Shown here: positions 52,112-60,965 of the stretch, piece by piece | Numbering within the stretch: the stretch's first letter is position 1 | How the letters are laid out: each line of letters begins with the position of its first letter | Origin: Hephaestia sp. MAHUQ-44 | GTDB lineage: Bacteria > Pseudomonadota > Alphaproteobacteria > Sphingomonadales > Sphingomonadaceae | Assembly: GCF_023806085.1 (NCBI RefSeq) | Contig: NZ_JAMSLX010000016.1 | Location: 1 to 64,000, forward strand | Reading direction: 5' to 3' | Length of the DNA: 64,000 bases | Notes under the pieces: model-generated | The model's database searches: none | The model's input: the letters and a program-made list of their open reading frames with translations, nothing else | What the model was told of the DNA's origin: nothing | Translations under genes and position numbers: made by a program

Positions 52112-54427
52112 ATGAGTCTTCCTGTGCCCCAGAGTGCGACAACGCCCGCCGACCCTCCCTATCTGTCCGGCCTCAACGCGCCCCAACGCGACGCGGTGCT
52201 GACCACCGAGGGGCCGGTGCTCGTCCTCGCAGGCGCGGGCACGGGCAAGACGGCGTGCCTGACCGCACGGCTCGCGCACCTGCTTTATACGCGCAAGGCA
52301 TGGCCGTCGGAAATCCTCGCGGTCACCTTCACCAATAAGGCCGCGCGCGAGATGAAAGAGCGCGTCGGTCGACTCGTCGGCGACGCGGTGGAGGGGATGC
52401 CGTGGCTCGGCACGTTCCATGCGATCGGCGCCAAGATGCTGCGCCGCCACGCCGAACTTGTCGGGCTGCAATCCAATTTCACCATCCTCGACACCGATGA
52501 CCAGCTTCGTCTGCTCAAGCAACTCATCGTCGCCGCCGATCTCGACGAAAAGCGCTGGCCCGCGCGCAGCCTCGCCGGGCTGATCGATCAGTGGAAGAAC
52601 AAGGGGCTGACCCCACGCGATATCGATGCTGGCGAAAGCGAACGCTATGCGCAGGGCCGTGGCGGCGAGCTGTACGCGCAATATCAGGCTCGGCTCAAAG
52701 CGCTCAACGCCTGTGATTTCGGCGATCTTCTGCTCCACATGCTCGTCATCCTGAAGACCCATCGCGACGTGCTCGACGCCTATCAGGCGCGCTTCAAATA
52801 CATCATGGTCGACGAATATCAGGATACCAACGCGGTCCAGTATCTCTGGCTGCGGCTGCTCGCACAGGCCCATAAGAACATCGCCTGCGTCGGCGACGAC
52901 GATCAGTCGATCTATTCGTGGCGCGGCGCGCAGGTGGAGAATATCCTCAAGTTCGAGAAAGATTTCCCCGGTGCGGCGATCATCAAACTCGAACAGAATT
53001 ATCGCTCGACCCCGCACATCCTTGGCGCGGCCAGCGGGGTCATCGCGCAGAATAGCGGCCGTCTCGGCAAGACCTTGTGGACCGAACTCGACGCTGGCGA
53101 GAAGGTACGCGTGCTCGGCGTGTGGGACGGCCCCGAAGAGGCCCGCCGCGTCGGTCAGGAGATCGAGGCCGCACAGCGTGACGGCACCCGGCTCGATGAC
53201 GTCGCGATCCTCGTGCGCGCGCAGCACCAGACCCGCGAATTCGAGGACCGCTTCATCGCGACCGGCATGCCCTATCGCATCGTCGGCGGCTTCCGCTTCT
53301 ACGAACGCGCCGAAATCCGCGACGCGCTCGCCTATCTGCGGCTGGTCCACCAACCCGCCGACGACCTCGCCTTCGAGCGCATCGTCAACGTCCCCAAGCG
53401 CGGGCTCGGCGACAAGGCAATCGCGCGAATCCACCAGCTCGCCCGCGCCGATGGCGTACCGCTTTCGGTCGCCGCCGCGCGCATCCTCGATACCGACGAA
53501 TTGACCCCGCAGGCCCGCCGCAGCCTCGGCCTTTTCGTCGGCGACATCGCGCGCTGGCGCGACATGGGCCTCCCCCACCCCGAGCTTGCCCGCCAGATTC
53601 TCGACGAATCGGGCTACACTGCAATGCTCCAGGCCGACAAAAGCGTCGAGGCCGCGGGCCGGCTGGAAAACCTCACCGAACTCATCCGCGCGATGGAGGA
53701 ATATGAGACGCTCGGCGCATTCCTCGAACACGTCAGCCTCGTCATGGATAACGACGCGACCGCCGACGAGGCGCGGATCACGATCATGACGATCCACGCT
53801 GCCAAGGGGCTCGAATTCGATACCGTATTCCTCGTCGGCTGGGAGGAAGGGCTGTTCCCCTCGCAGCGCGCGCTCGACGAGGGCGGTCTCGCGTCCCTCG
53901 AGGAGGAACGCCGCCTCGCCTATGTCGCGATCACCCGCGCGCGGCGCCGCGCGACCATCCTCCACGCCGCCAACCGCCGCATCTACGGCCAATGGACCTC
54001 GAGCATCCCCAGCCGCTTCGTCGGCGAGTTGCCGCCTGAACATGCCGAGCACGAAAGCACGATGTCGGGCGGCGAAAGCCTGTGGCGCGCCAATTGGTCC
54101 GAACGCGCCGATCCGTTCGCCGATGTCGGTCGCGGCACCGGTCGCGGCCCGGGCTGGCAGCGCGCGGCGGGCAATCTGGGGACAAAGCCGGGCGGTGAAT
54201 GGACCAGCCGCACCTTCACCCGCGAGCCCACCCGCATCGTCGAGGCACGCGCCTCGGCGGTCAGCCTCGGCAACAAGGGCCGCGACGATCTGGCGGTCGG
54301 GATGCGCGTGTTCCACCAGAAATTCGGCTATGGCGAGATCGCCGAAATCGAAGGCAACAAGCTCGAAATCGATTTCGAGCAGGCCGGGCGCAAACGCGTG
54401 ATGGACAGCTTCGTCAGTCTGGGGTGA
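52112..54427 (+). CDS. UvrD/PcrA-family DNA helicase
   Basis: Superfamily 1A 3'-5' helicase, 771 aa. Motif I is AGAGTGKTACLTARLA, motif II VDEYQDTN, motif III DDDQSIYSWRGA, motif IV QNYRSTPHIL, motif V TIHAAKGLEFDTVFLVGWEEG and motif VI VAITRARRRA. A Gly/Arg-rich linker (about residues 670-710) leads to a C-terminal Tudor-like module (VFHQKFGYGEIAEIEGNKLEIDF), as in PcrA/UvrD, where it contacts partner proteins. The start at 52112 is chosen because longer readings cover the divergent GFA gene. Roles would be nucleotide excision and mismatch repair. A large inverted repeat follows the stop. Confidence 0.92.
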   Translation: MSLPVPQSATTPADPPYLSGLNAPQRDAVLTTEGPVLVLAGAGTGKTACLTARLAHLLYTRKAWPSEILAVTFTNKAAREMKERVGRLVGDAVEGMPWLGTFHAIGAKMLRRHAELVGLQSNFTILDTDDQLRLLKQLIVAADLDEKRWPARSLAGLIDQWKNKGLTPRDIDAGESERYAQGRGGELYAQYQARLKALNACDFGDLLLHMLVILKTHRDVLDAYQARFKYIMVDEYQDTNAVQYLWLRLLAQAHKNIACVGDDDQSIYSWRGAQVENILKFEKDFPGAAIIKLEQNYRSTPHILGAASGVIAQNSGRLGKTLWTELDAGEKVRVLGVWDGPEEARRVGQEIEAAQRDGTRLDDVAILVRAQHQTREFEDRFIATGMPYRIVGGFRFYERAEIRDALAYLRLVHQPADDLAFERIVNVPKRGLGDKAIARIHQLARADGVPLSVAAARILDTDELTPQARRSLGLFVGDIARWRDMGLPHPELARQILDESGYTAMLQADKSVEAAGRLENLTELIRAMEEYETLGAFLEHVSLVMDNDATADEARITIMTIHAAKGLEFDTVFLVGWEEGLFPSQRALDEGGLASLEEERRLAYVAITRARRRATILHAANRRIYGQWTSSIPSRFVGELPPEHAEHESTMSGGESLWRANWSERADPFADVGRGTGRGPGWQRAAGNLGTKPGGEWTSRTFTREPTRIVEARASAVSLGNKGRDDLAVGMRVFHQKFGYGEIAEIEGNKLEIDFEQAGRKRVMDSFVSLG

Positions 54428-54437
54428 GATTTTACCG

Positions 54438-54533
54438 GCGGAGGCGGCACCGGCCCGCTCCCCCACCCCGCCTCCCATTCAGTATGCTGCCGTTGGGAGG
54501 CGGGGTGGGGGAGCGGGCCGGTGCCGCCTCCGC
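54438..54533. repeat. Perfect 40-bp inverted repeat after the helicase gene
   Basis: Arms at 54438-54477 and 54494-54533 are exact reverse complements (left arm begins GCGGAGGCGGCACCGGCCCG), with a 16-base loop. It starts ten bases after the helicase stop and ends 18 bases before the convergent response-regulator stop. Such a long GC-rich hairpin may act as a bidirectional terminator; the perfect arms also fit a mobile palindromic element. Confidence 0.92.
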
Positions 54534-54550
54534 AATAATGGAACCCACCT

Positions 54551-55192
54551 CTACGCGGCGCGCCCCCGCAACGCTGCAAAATCGTCCTCCACGCCAGCGG
54601 AAAAGGCGACATACAGCACTTCGGACAGGCTGCCCGCGTCGAGCTTTTCCATGATATTGGCGCGATAGACTTCGACCGTCCTCGGGCTGATCCCGAGATC
54701 GAGCGCGATCGACTTGTTCTGTTTTCCCGCCGCCAGCCCCTTCAAGACATCGAGTTCGCGCGGCGACAGCGAGGCGAGCCGCTCACGCGCGCGGTTGAAG
54801 CGCGGATCGGGCTGCTCCTGCTGCTCGAGTGATGCCAGCGCATCTTCGACCGCCCCGATCAAGGCCGAGGATTCGATCGGCTTTTCGAGGAAATTGGCCG
54901 CGCCAGCGCGTAACGCCCGCACTGCGGTTGCCACATCGCCATGCCCGGTAAGAATGATCGTCGCGATCGGCAATGCGCTCGCCTTGAGCGCATCGTGCAC
55001 ATCGAGCCCCGAAAGACCGGGCATTCGCATGTCGAGCAGCGCGCACGCCGGCCCGAACGCCGCCGCCCCCTCGAGAAAGGAAGCCCCGTCCGGCCATGGA
55101 TGAACATCGTACTGCGCCGTGCGCAGCATCATGCCGACGGCGTCGCGAATTGCCGGGTCGTCGTCGATGACGTGGACCGTCCGTGCTTGCAT
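54551..55192 (-). CDS. FixJ-like response regulator
   Basis: Two-component response regulator, 213 aa. The receiver has the acidic pair in VIDDDP, phospho-acceptor Asp54 (LLDMRMPG), and conserved Thr and Lys (ILTGHGD, FLEKPI); a LuxR-type HTH occupies about residues 145-205 (LSPRELDVLKGLAAGKQNKS; SPRTVEVYRANIMEKL). The start ATG at 55192 follows GGAG and lies inside the 3' end of the kinase gene, overlapping by 64 bases, so the pair is translationally linked. Targets are unknown; the curli operon lies divergently beyond the kinase. Confidence 0.9.
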   Translation of the reverse strand: MQARTVHVIDDDPAIRDAVGMMLRTAQYDVHPWPDGASFLEGAAAFGPACALLDMRMPGLSGLDVHDALKASALPIATIILTGHGDVATAVRALRAGAANFLEKPIESSALIGAVEDALASLEQQEQPDPRFNRARERLASLSPRELDVLKGLAAGKQNKSIALDLGISPRTVEVYRANIMEKLDAGSLSEVLYVAFSAGVEDDFAALRGRAA

Positions 55193-57117
55193 GGCATTTC
55201 TCCGCGCTCCGCGCGCCGCAGGGTGAAATGAAGCTCGGTGCCGCTGCCGATCCGGGTGCTTGCCCAGATCCGCCCGCCATGCACCTCGACGATCGTCCGA
55301 CAAATCGGCAGCCCGACACCCAGACCATTGGCCTTGGTACTGAAAAAAGTGTCGAACAGATGCACCTGTTCATCGGGTGAGAGACCCCGCCCGGTATCCG
55401 ACACAATGATCTCGGCGGTATCGTCATCGCGCGCGACCGCGCTCACCACCACCTTGCGCACCGGCGCGCCGCACACCGCATCGACGGCATTGCGCAGCAG
55501 GTTGAGCACCACCTGCTGGACCTGGATCTTGTCGACCAGCACTGCCCCCAGCCCCGGCTCGATCGACAGGTCGATCATTTTCGTCAGCCGTGGATCGCCC
55601 ATGCAGGCAAGGCTTTTGGCTTCGGCAAGCAGCCCGGCGAGATCCTCCTGCACGAATTCGATGTCGCGACGCGCCAGCATCTCGCGGGTGCGGCGGATGA
55701 TCGTGGCCGCGCGCAAAGCCTGGCTCGACGCACCAGCCAGCGCCTTGTCGAGATCGCTCGCACTGTCGGGCTGCTGCTTGCGCATCAGGTTGCGTGCCGC
55801 GCCGATATAGCTTTCGACCGCCGCCAGCGGCTGGTTGAGTTCATGCGCGAGCGTTGCGGCCATCGTTCCCATCGCGCTCACCCGCGACATATGGAGGATC
55901 TGCGCCTGGAGCGCCGCCAGCCGCGCGCGCGTCGCCGCCTCGCTGCTGAGATCACGGATGAAGCCGGTGAATTGAACATTCTCCCCCACCGCCGCCCGTC
56001 CGACCGTGATCTGGATCGGAAACACCGTCCCATCGACGCGGCGTCCGATACCATATTGCGATCCTATCTCGGCGAGCGCGCTGAACCGGAGCGCGTGCTC
56101 CTGTGTTTCGCCCGCGACCGATTTGAGCAACATCGAGGCATCACACCCCATGATGTCGGCCTCGGCATAACCGAACAGCGATTGCGCGACGCCGCTCACC
56201 GAAACGATCGTGCCCGCGTTGTCGGTAATGATCGTCGCTTCGGGCACGGTGGCAAGGATCGAACGCAACTGGCGTTCGCGAAGTTCGAGTTCTTCGGCGG
56301 CGCGTGCCTCGTCGGTCACATCCTCCATCACCAGCCCGAATCCGCGCAGGCCGCCATCATCGTCTAACAAGGCCGTCAGCGTGATATCGGCGATGAAGAT
56401 GCTTCCGTCCCTGCGTCGCCGGACATCGCGCGATCGGAACCGGCCCGATCGGCTCGCCGCCGCCAGCACGTGCTTCGCCTTGCCGGCGAGACGATCTGCA
56501 CTGGTGTAAACCAGATCGAAGCTCTGACCGATCGCCTCGCGGGCGGACCAGCCGGTGATTCGCTGAGCGCTTGGGCTCCACAGGGTGATCGTGCCATCGG
56601 CGTCGAGGAAATAGATCGCGTGATTCGCGGCAGCGTCGATCAGCAACGTCAGTTCGTCGATCATGACGCGCGCGTCGGCGGCCTGTTTGGTGGCCTGCCT
56701 GGTCGCCAGTTGCTGATCGGCAATCGCCTTGTCACGCCAGGCGAGGATCTGCCGCGTCAATACGACGATCCCCACCGAGACGATACCGAAGACCACCAGC
56801 CCCGGAATGTTAGCGCCATCCGTTTTGAACGACGAGACAAAGATCGTTCCGGCGATCGCGCCCAGAACAGCTGCGAAAATCGCCGCGCGGGTACCACGAA
56901 ACGCAGCAACGGCAAGGATTACCGGAAGGTAGAGCGTGTAGGGAACATGCGGATCGAGCCACGGCCCCAGCGCAATGCGGAGCAATGTCACGAGCAAAAT
57001 CGCGACGACAGACCACGCATATCTATCGACCACCAAGCGCAGCGCTACCATACCACTGCGATCGATCCGATCTGCAATACTCAAGCCGCCCCTGTACACG
57101 GCCTTTACTTGCGGCAT
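55129..57117 (-). CDS. FixL-like PAS sensor histidine kinase
   Basis: Membrane histidine kinase, 662 aa. Four hydrophobic helices (about 33-122) form a DUF4118-like anchor, followed by two PAS domains (about 155-270 and 283-395), a HisKA domain with phospho-acceptor His425 in LAHELNQPLAA, and an HATPase domain (VVLNLLRNAVDAV, DTGRGL, GLGVGLPICR). PAS2 resembles the FixL haem PAS (SLFGYAEADIMGCDASML ... GIGRRVDGTVFP), with His341 as a possible haem ligand, though the alignment needs small gaps. ATG at 57117 after AGGGG is preferred to TTG at 57123. It is paired with the overlapping FixJ-like gene. Confidence 0.88.
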   Translation of the reverse strand: MPQVKAVYRGGLSIADRIDRSGMVALRLVVDRYAWSVVAILLVTLLRIALGPWLDPHVPYTLYLPVILAVAAFRGTRAAIFAAVLGAIAGTIFVSSFKTDGANIPGLVVFGIVSVGIVVLTRQILAWRDKAIADQQLATRQATKQAADARVMIDELTLLIDAAANHAIYFLDADGTITLWSPSAQRITGWSAREAIGQSFDLVYTSADRLAGKAKHVLAAASRSGRFRSRDVRRRRDGSIFIADITLTALLDDDGGLRGFGLVMEDVTDEARAAEELELRERQLRSILATVPEATIITDNAGTIVSVSGVAQSLFGYAEADIMGCDASMLLKSVAGETQEHALRFSALAEIGSQYGIGRRVDGTVFPIQITVGRAAVGENVQFTGFIRDLSSEAATRARLAALQAQILHMSRVSAMGTMAATLAHELNQPLAAVESYIGAARNLMRKQQPDSASDLDKALAGASSQALRAATIIRRTREMLARRDIEFVQEDLAGLLAEAKSLACMGDPRLTKMIDLSIEPGLGAVLVDKIQVQQVVLNLLRNAVDAVCGAPVRKVVVSAVARDDDTAEIIVSDTGRGLSPDEQVHLFDTFFSTKANGLGVGLPICRTIVEVHGGRIWASTRIGSGTELHFTLRRAERGEMPCKHGRSTSSTTTRQFATPSA

Positions 57118-57467
57118 CGCCAATCCCCTGTTGTATGCGACACCCGCGACGCCTTACGTGACGCGCCGCTCATTGAGCACACCTTACGGCGATCTAGGGA
57201 TCATTACCATCCGTGACTTTACGGATAGGCGCCTTCGACTTTCGGCCATAGGATTTGCACGGAAAAGACATCCGGAGCGTCGTTTGCAGGGACGGCGCAC
57301 TCGTGGCCCGGCGCACGTGCCGGTTCGTAGGGGCAAAACCGGATATCCGGTCGCAACTGAATATCCGGTCGCGTCGGCATTGGCCGCCGGCGCGAGACGG
57401 CTGGCGTCGTTCGTTCGCAATTCGGCGCTGCACGATGACTGCACACGGCGGCGGTAACGGAGGGCTC
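57118..57467. promoter_or_regulatory. Divergent spacer between sensor kinase and csgF
   Basis: About 350 bases without a convincing gene. It holds the inverted repeat ATCCGT-gacttt-ACGGAT (57209-57226), the perfect 14-bp palindrome ACCGGATATCCGGT (57338-57351), and two direct copies of ATATCCGGTCGC 18 bases apart (57343 and 57361). These are good candidates for operators of the curli operon or the kinase pair. Confidence 0.5.
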
Positions 57468-57941
57468 ATGCGTATCTCGTTCAAGTCGATTGGCATTCCG
57501 GCCACCATCGCGGTGCTTCTCGGTGTCGCGATCGCCGAGCCGAGCCACGGGCAGGACATCGTCTACCAGCCGATCAACCCCAGCTTCGGGGGCAATCCCT
57601 TCAATTCCGCGCATCTGCTCGGCGTCGCCACCGCGCAGAACAAATATAAGGATCCCAATGCGACCTCGTCACAGGATCCGGCATCGCAATTTCTCCGCAC
57701 CTTGCAGAGCCGGCTGCTGTCGTCGCTCGCGACCCAGATCACCGACGTCATCTTCGGAGAGAATGCGCAGGACAGCGGCGTCATCCAGTTCGGCGATCAG
57801 GTGATTTCATTCGTTCGCGGGGTCGATTCGGTCACGCTGACGATCACCAACAACGCCGACGGATCGGTGACCGAGATCATCGTGCCGCTGTTGCAGGACA
57901 GCTCCGACGAGGGCGGGGTACTCGCTGGCCTCGGCCAATGA
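57468..57941 (+). CDS. csgF: Curli production assembly protein CsgF
   Basis: Secreted curli assembly factor, 157 aa, which in E. coli plugs the CsgG pore from outside and links it to the nucleator CsgB. After the signal peptide (ending EPSHG) the mature N-terminus DIVYQPINPSFGGNPFNSAH is the hallmark CsgG-binding peptide, followed by LLGVATAQNKYKDP. The start at 57468 has GGAGGG; the longer reading to 57255 is rejected. The stop overlaps csgG (ATGA). Confidence 0.93.
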   Translation: MRISFKSIGIPATIAVLLGVAIAEPSHGQDIVYQPINPSFGGNPFNSAHLLGVATAQNKYKDPNATSSQDPASQFLRTLQSRLLSSLATQITDVIFGENAQDSGVIQFGDQVISFVRGVDSVTLTITNNADGSVTEIIVPLLQDSSDEGGVLAGLGQ

Positions 57942-59218
57942 GTACCGCATCGGCCCGGCGCACCGCGCTCGCGGTGCTTGGCAGCGCGCTCGTGCTCACC
58001 GGCTGCGCGGCCAACAATCCATCGAGCTGGTCGAAGGCGCAGCCCACCAAGCGCACGCCGATGACAGTCAAGCTCGAACAGCTCCCCCTGCCGGGGGATC
58101 GGATCGCGGTCGCGGTCTACAATTTCGCGGACCAGACCGGGCAGTTCAAACCGACCGAAGGCGTCCAGACGCTGTCGCGCGCGGTGACGCAGGGGGCGAC
58201 CTCGATCCTCGTCAAGGCGCTCCAGGAAACGGGCAATCACGGCTGGTTCACGGTGATCGAACGCGAGCGGCTCGACAATCTGCTACGCGAGCGCGCCGTG
58301 ATCCGCGAGATGCGCGCCGCCTATCTCGGCGAGAAGACACTCAACCGGCAGGCGCTCCCGCCCCTGCTGTTCGCAGGCATCCTGCTCGAAGGCGGGATCA
58401 TCGGCTATGACAGCAACACCAAGTCGGGCGGGCTCGGCGCGCGTTTTCTGGGTATCGGCGGCAGCACGCAATATCGCGAAGATACCGTCACGGTCTATCT
58501 GCGCGCGGTAAGCGTCAAGACCGGCGAGGTGCTGTCGACCATCAGCGTGCGCAAATCAATCGCGTCGATCGGGCTCGATACCAACACCTTCCGTTATGTC
58601 GCGTTCAAGGATCTGCTCGAACTCGAGGCGGGGGTCGCATATAACGAACCCGACGCGCTCGCCTTGCAGCAAGCGATCGAAGCCGCGGTCTATGGCATGG
58701 TCATCGAAGGCGCGAGCACCGACCTGTGGTGCATCGCGACCACGCCGGAGGGCGGAGAAGCACTGCTGCGATCCTATTTCGCGCAGCGCGACAATATCGA
58801 TGAGGCCGCCGTGCTGCTGGCGCACCGTGCCGATGGCAGCACGATCACCGGCGCCTGCCCGCAGCGTTCCGCACTGCAACCGGCAGCGCGCGTCGCACAG
58901 CGCCCGATCGGTGCGGCGCTGGCCGCGGGAACGATGCCTGCCGGCGTATCACGCGCGACGCCGGCATACCGCATGCAATCTTCGCTCCGCAGCGCAGGCG
59001 CCACCACGGCGCCGGTGCGCGGGGCATCCCCATCGGTCGGGGTTTGGCCGTCGGGAGGCGTGGTGGCAGCCGCACCTACCCCGACGCGCCAGACGTCACC
59101 GGGTGGCGCCTCCGCGCCACCATCAACATCCGGTGGCCAGCGTACGCCGGTAGCTGGCGCGAGCCCCTCGGCAGAGCCCGGCACATCGGCAAAACAGCGC
59201 ATACCAGCAGGAGGATGA
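57938..59218 (+). CDS. csgG: Curli secretion channel CsgG with long C-terminal tail
   Basis: Outer-membrane lipoprotein forming the nonameric curlin export pore, 426 aa. The lipobox is LTGC (Cys23); the CsgG core covers residues about 30-280 (DRIAVAVYNFADQTGQFKP, GWFTVIERERLDNLLRER, VIEGASTDLW). E. coli CsgG is 277 residues in total and ends shortly after the DLW position, so about 145 residues here are extra. This tail is rich in Ala, Pro, Gly, Ser and Thr, appears disordered, and would lie in the periplasm. Translationally coupled to csgF. Confidence 0.92.
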   Translation: MSTASARRTALAVLGSALVLTGCAANNPSSWSKAQPTKRTPMTVKLEQLPLPGDRIAVAVYNFADQTGQFKPTEGVQTLSRAVTQGATSILVKALQETGNHGWFTVIERERLDNLLRERAVIREMRAAYLGEKTLNRQALPPLLFAGILLEGGIIGYDSNTKSGGLGARFLGIGGSTQYREDTVTVYLRAVSVKTGEVLSTISVRKSIASIGLDTNTFRYVAFKDLLELEAGVAYNEPDALALQQAIEAAVYGMVIEGASTDLWCIATTPEGGEALLRSYFAQRDNIDEAAVLLAHRADGSTITGACPQRSALQPAARVAQRPIGAALAAGTMPAGVSRATPAYRMQSSLRSAGATTAPVRGASPSVGVWPSGGVVAAAPTPTRQTSPGGASAPPSTSGGQRTPVAGASPSAEPGTSAKQRIPAGG

Positions 59219-59553
59219 TAGCCGAACCGGCTCCGACCGGTTGCAAAGATCAGGTCCACCGACACCCCGATTTGGCATCTTGATGCCGGTGGGCCCGGAA
59301 CGGTGAGGCTACGGGAGCCTCGCCAATCGTGAGCTACGCTCACCCCAGGATGGTGCGCCATCTTCGAGTGTTGCGCAAGGCGCGGTGACACATCCCGCTT
59401 CCCCGCCCGTGTGTCACCAACCCGCGCCCGCGAATTGTTGCTCCCGTCGTCAGTCAGGAGGCCGGTCCCGGCTGACGCGCGATCTCCGGCACTACGGGCG
59501 GCCAGTGTCGCCAGCGGGGGCGATGTCCGTACCCGCAACTAGGGAGAGTAAAG
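59219..59553 (+). promoter_or_regulatory. Leader before the large curlin gene
   Basis: A 335-base gap within the operon, without a convincing reading frame. It contains GAGGCT-acgg-AGCCTC-like pairing near 59308 and a 9-bp inverted repeat GGTGACACA (59384-59392) / TGTGTCACC (59410-59418). The length suggests a separate promoter and a long 5' untranslated region for the curlin gene. Confidence 0.45.
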
Positions 59554-60903
59554 ATGAAGAAGATGCTCATGGGCGCGGCATCGGTGATCGCCTTGTCGAT
59601 CGCCGTGCCTGCATTCGCCCAATCGACCAGCACGGTGAACCAGTCGAACACCGGCAACGGCGCGGTTGTCGACCAGACCGGCTCGATTTCGGGCGGTGAC
59701 TCGCTCGTCAATCAGAGCGGCGCCAACAACACCGCTGACGTGACGCAGGCCGACGACGGCTCGGGTTCCACGCCGCAGAACGTGTCCGATGTCGAACAGA
59801 CGGGCGACAATAATTCGGCGACCGTCAATCAGGACACCAGCACGTTCGCGATCCAATCACGCTCGTATATCGAGCAATCGGGCGACAATAACACCGCCGA
59901 CGTCACCCAGCTCGATGATTGGCAATCGTCCGACGTCATCCAGTCGAGCGACGGCAATTCGGCAACGGTGGTTCAAGGCGACGCGACCGCCGCGCTGACC
60001 GACGACAGTTATGGCAACACCAGCATGATCAACCAGGGCGGCGATGGCGGCCATGTCGCCGAAGTCACCCAGATCGGCCAGGGCAACGATTCGGATGTCA
60101 CGCAAACCGGCCTCAACGGTGAAGCCTATGTCACCCAAAGCGGCGACGACAATACGTCCTACATCCTTCAGGATGGCGAAAGCGTGGTCGCCACCGTCGA
60201 TCAATCGGGCAACGACAATAACAGCCTGATCGATCAGACCTCCCCCGGCGGCATTCGCCCGATCGATTCGTCGGCCTATGTCAGCCAGGCGGGCGACGAC
60301 AATTCGTCCGAAATCTATCAGCGCGCCAATGACGGCTATGCCGAAGTCATACAGAACGGCACCGACAGCACGGCGATGGTGTTGAACTACGGCAATCGCT
60401 CCGATGCCTATGTTCATCAGCTCGCGGGTGACGATAACAGCGCCACGATCGAGCAGCGCGCCGAGGATAGCGATGCGTTGATCGAACAGACCGGCGATCG
60501 CAACACCGCCAGCATCAACCAGCGCGAAGACAGCCCGCCGACCGAGAATTTCTCGGCGCAGATCTGGCAGTCCGGCAATGACGGCCAGTCGACGATCGAC
60601 CAGGATGGCGACAACAACTGGGCACAGAATGCGCAGACCGGCGATTTCGACGTATCGACGATCACCCAGACCGGCTCGGGCAGCTATGCCGGGGCGGGCC
60701 AATATGGCGACAACGATACCTCGACCATCACCCAGGCCGGCAGCGCGCAATATGCGCTGGTGCTCCAATATGGCGACAACAACAACTCGATGGTGGATCA
60801 GAGCGGCAACAACAATTCCGCTTACGTCACCCAGTGGACCGACGGGAACAGCTCGTGGGTGACCCAATCGGGGTCGGGTAACACCGCGACCGTCGCCCAA
60901 TAG
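59554..60903 (+). CDS. Large curlin-repeat amyloid subunit
   Basis: Secreted amyloid protein, 449 aa, with signal peptide MKKMLMGAASVIALSIAVPAFAQ. The mature part is almost entirely curlin-like repeats of the form (V/I)xQxGxxNxxxVxQ, roughly 18-20 units, e.g. YIEQSGDNNTADVTQ and YVTQSGDDNTSYILQ. Most known CsgA proteins have five repeats and about 150 residues, so this is about three times larger. It is strongly acidic (many Asp, few Lys/Arg), with Asp-rich turns. It is probably the main fibre subunit, secreted through CsgG. GGGAGAG precedes the ATG, and a strong terminator follows. Confidence 0.9.
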   Translation: MKKMLMGAASVIALSIAVPAFAQSTSTVNQSNTGNGAVVDQTGSISGGDSLVNQSGANNTADVTQADDGSGSTPQNVSDVEQTGDNNSATVNQDTSTFAIQSRSYIEQSGDNNTADVTQLDDWQSSDVIQSSDGNSATVVQGDATAALTDDSYGNTSMINQGGDGGHVAEVTQIGQGNDSDVTQTGLNGEAYVTQSGDDNTSYILQDGESVVATVDQSGNDNNSLIDQTSPGGIRPIDSSAYVSQAGDDNSSEIYQRANDGYAEVIQNGTDSTAMVLNYGNRSDAYVHQLAGDDNSATIEQRAEDSDALIEQTGDRNTASINQREDSPPTENFSAQIWQSGNDGQSTIDQDGDNNWAQNAQTGDFDVSTITQTGSGSYAGAGQYGDNDTSTITQAGSAQYALVLQYGDNNNSMVDQSGNNNSAYVTQWTDGNSSWVTQSGSGNTATVAQ

Positions 60904-60908
60904 CCCCC

Positions 60909-60950
60909 TGAGGGTCCGGGGCTCCCCTCGCCCCCGGACCCTCATTTTTT
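60909..60950 (+). terminator. Intrinsic terminator between curlin genes
   Basis: Thirteen-bp perfect arms (TGAGGGTCCGGGG / CCCCGGACCCTCA) with a ten-base loop and six T residues directly after. It lies five bases past the large curlin stop and just before the csgB-like gene, so it should reduce downstream transcription and favour the major subunit. Confidence 0.9.
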
Positions 60951-60965
60951 ACAGGAGGCCGTGCC

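Noticed and set aside
51935-54478. 847-codon minus-strand frame opposite the helicase
   Set aside because: Antisense shadow of the UvrD/PcrA gene, which has all helicase motifs on the plus strand.
59554-60903. Curlin repeats as a CRISPR array or DNA tandem repeat
   Set aside because: The repetition is at protein level with varied codons and no constant-length identical DNA repeats and spacers.
59857-60945. 362-codon minus-strand frame opposite the large curlin
   Set aside because: It is a repetitive mirror of the curlin repeats without its own signal peptide or ribosome-binding site.
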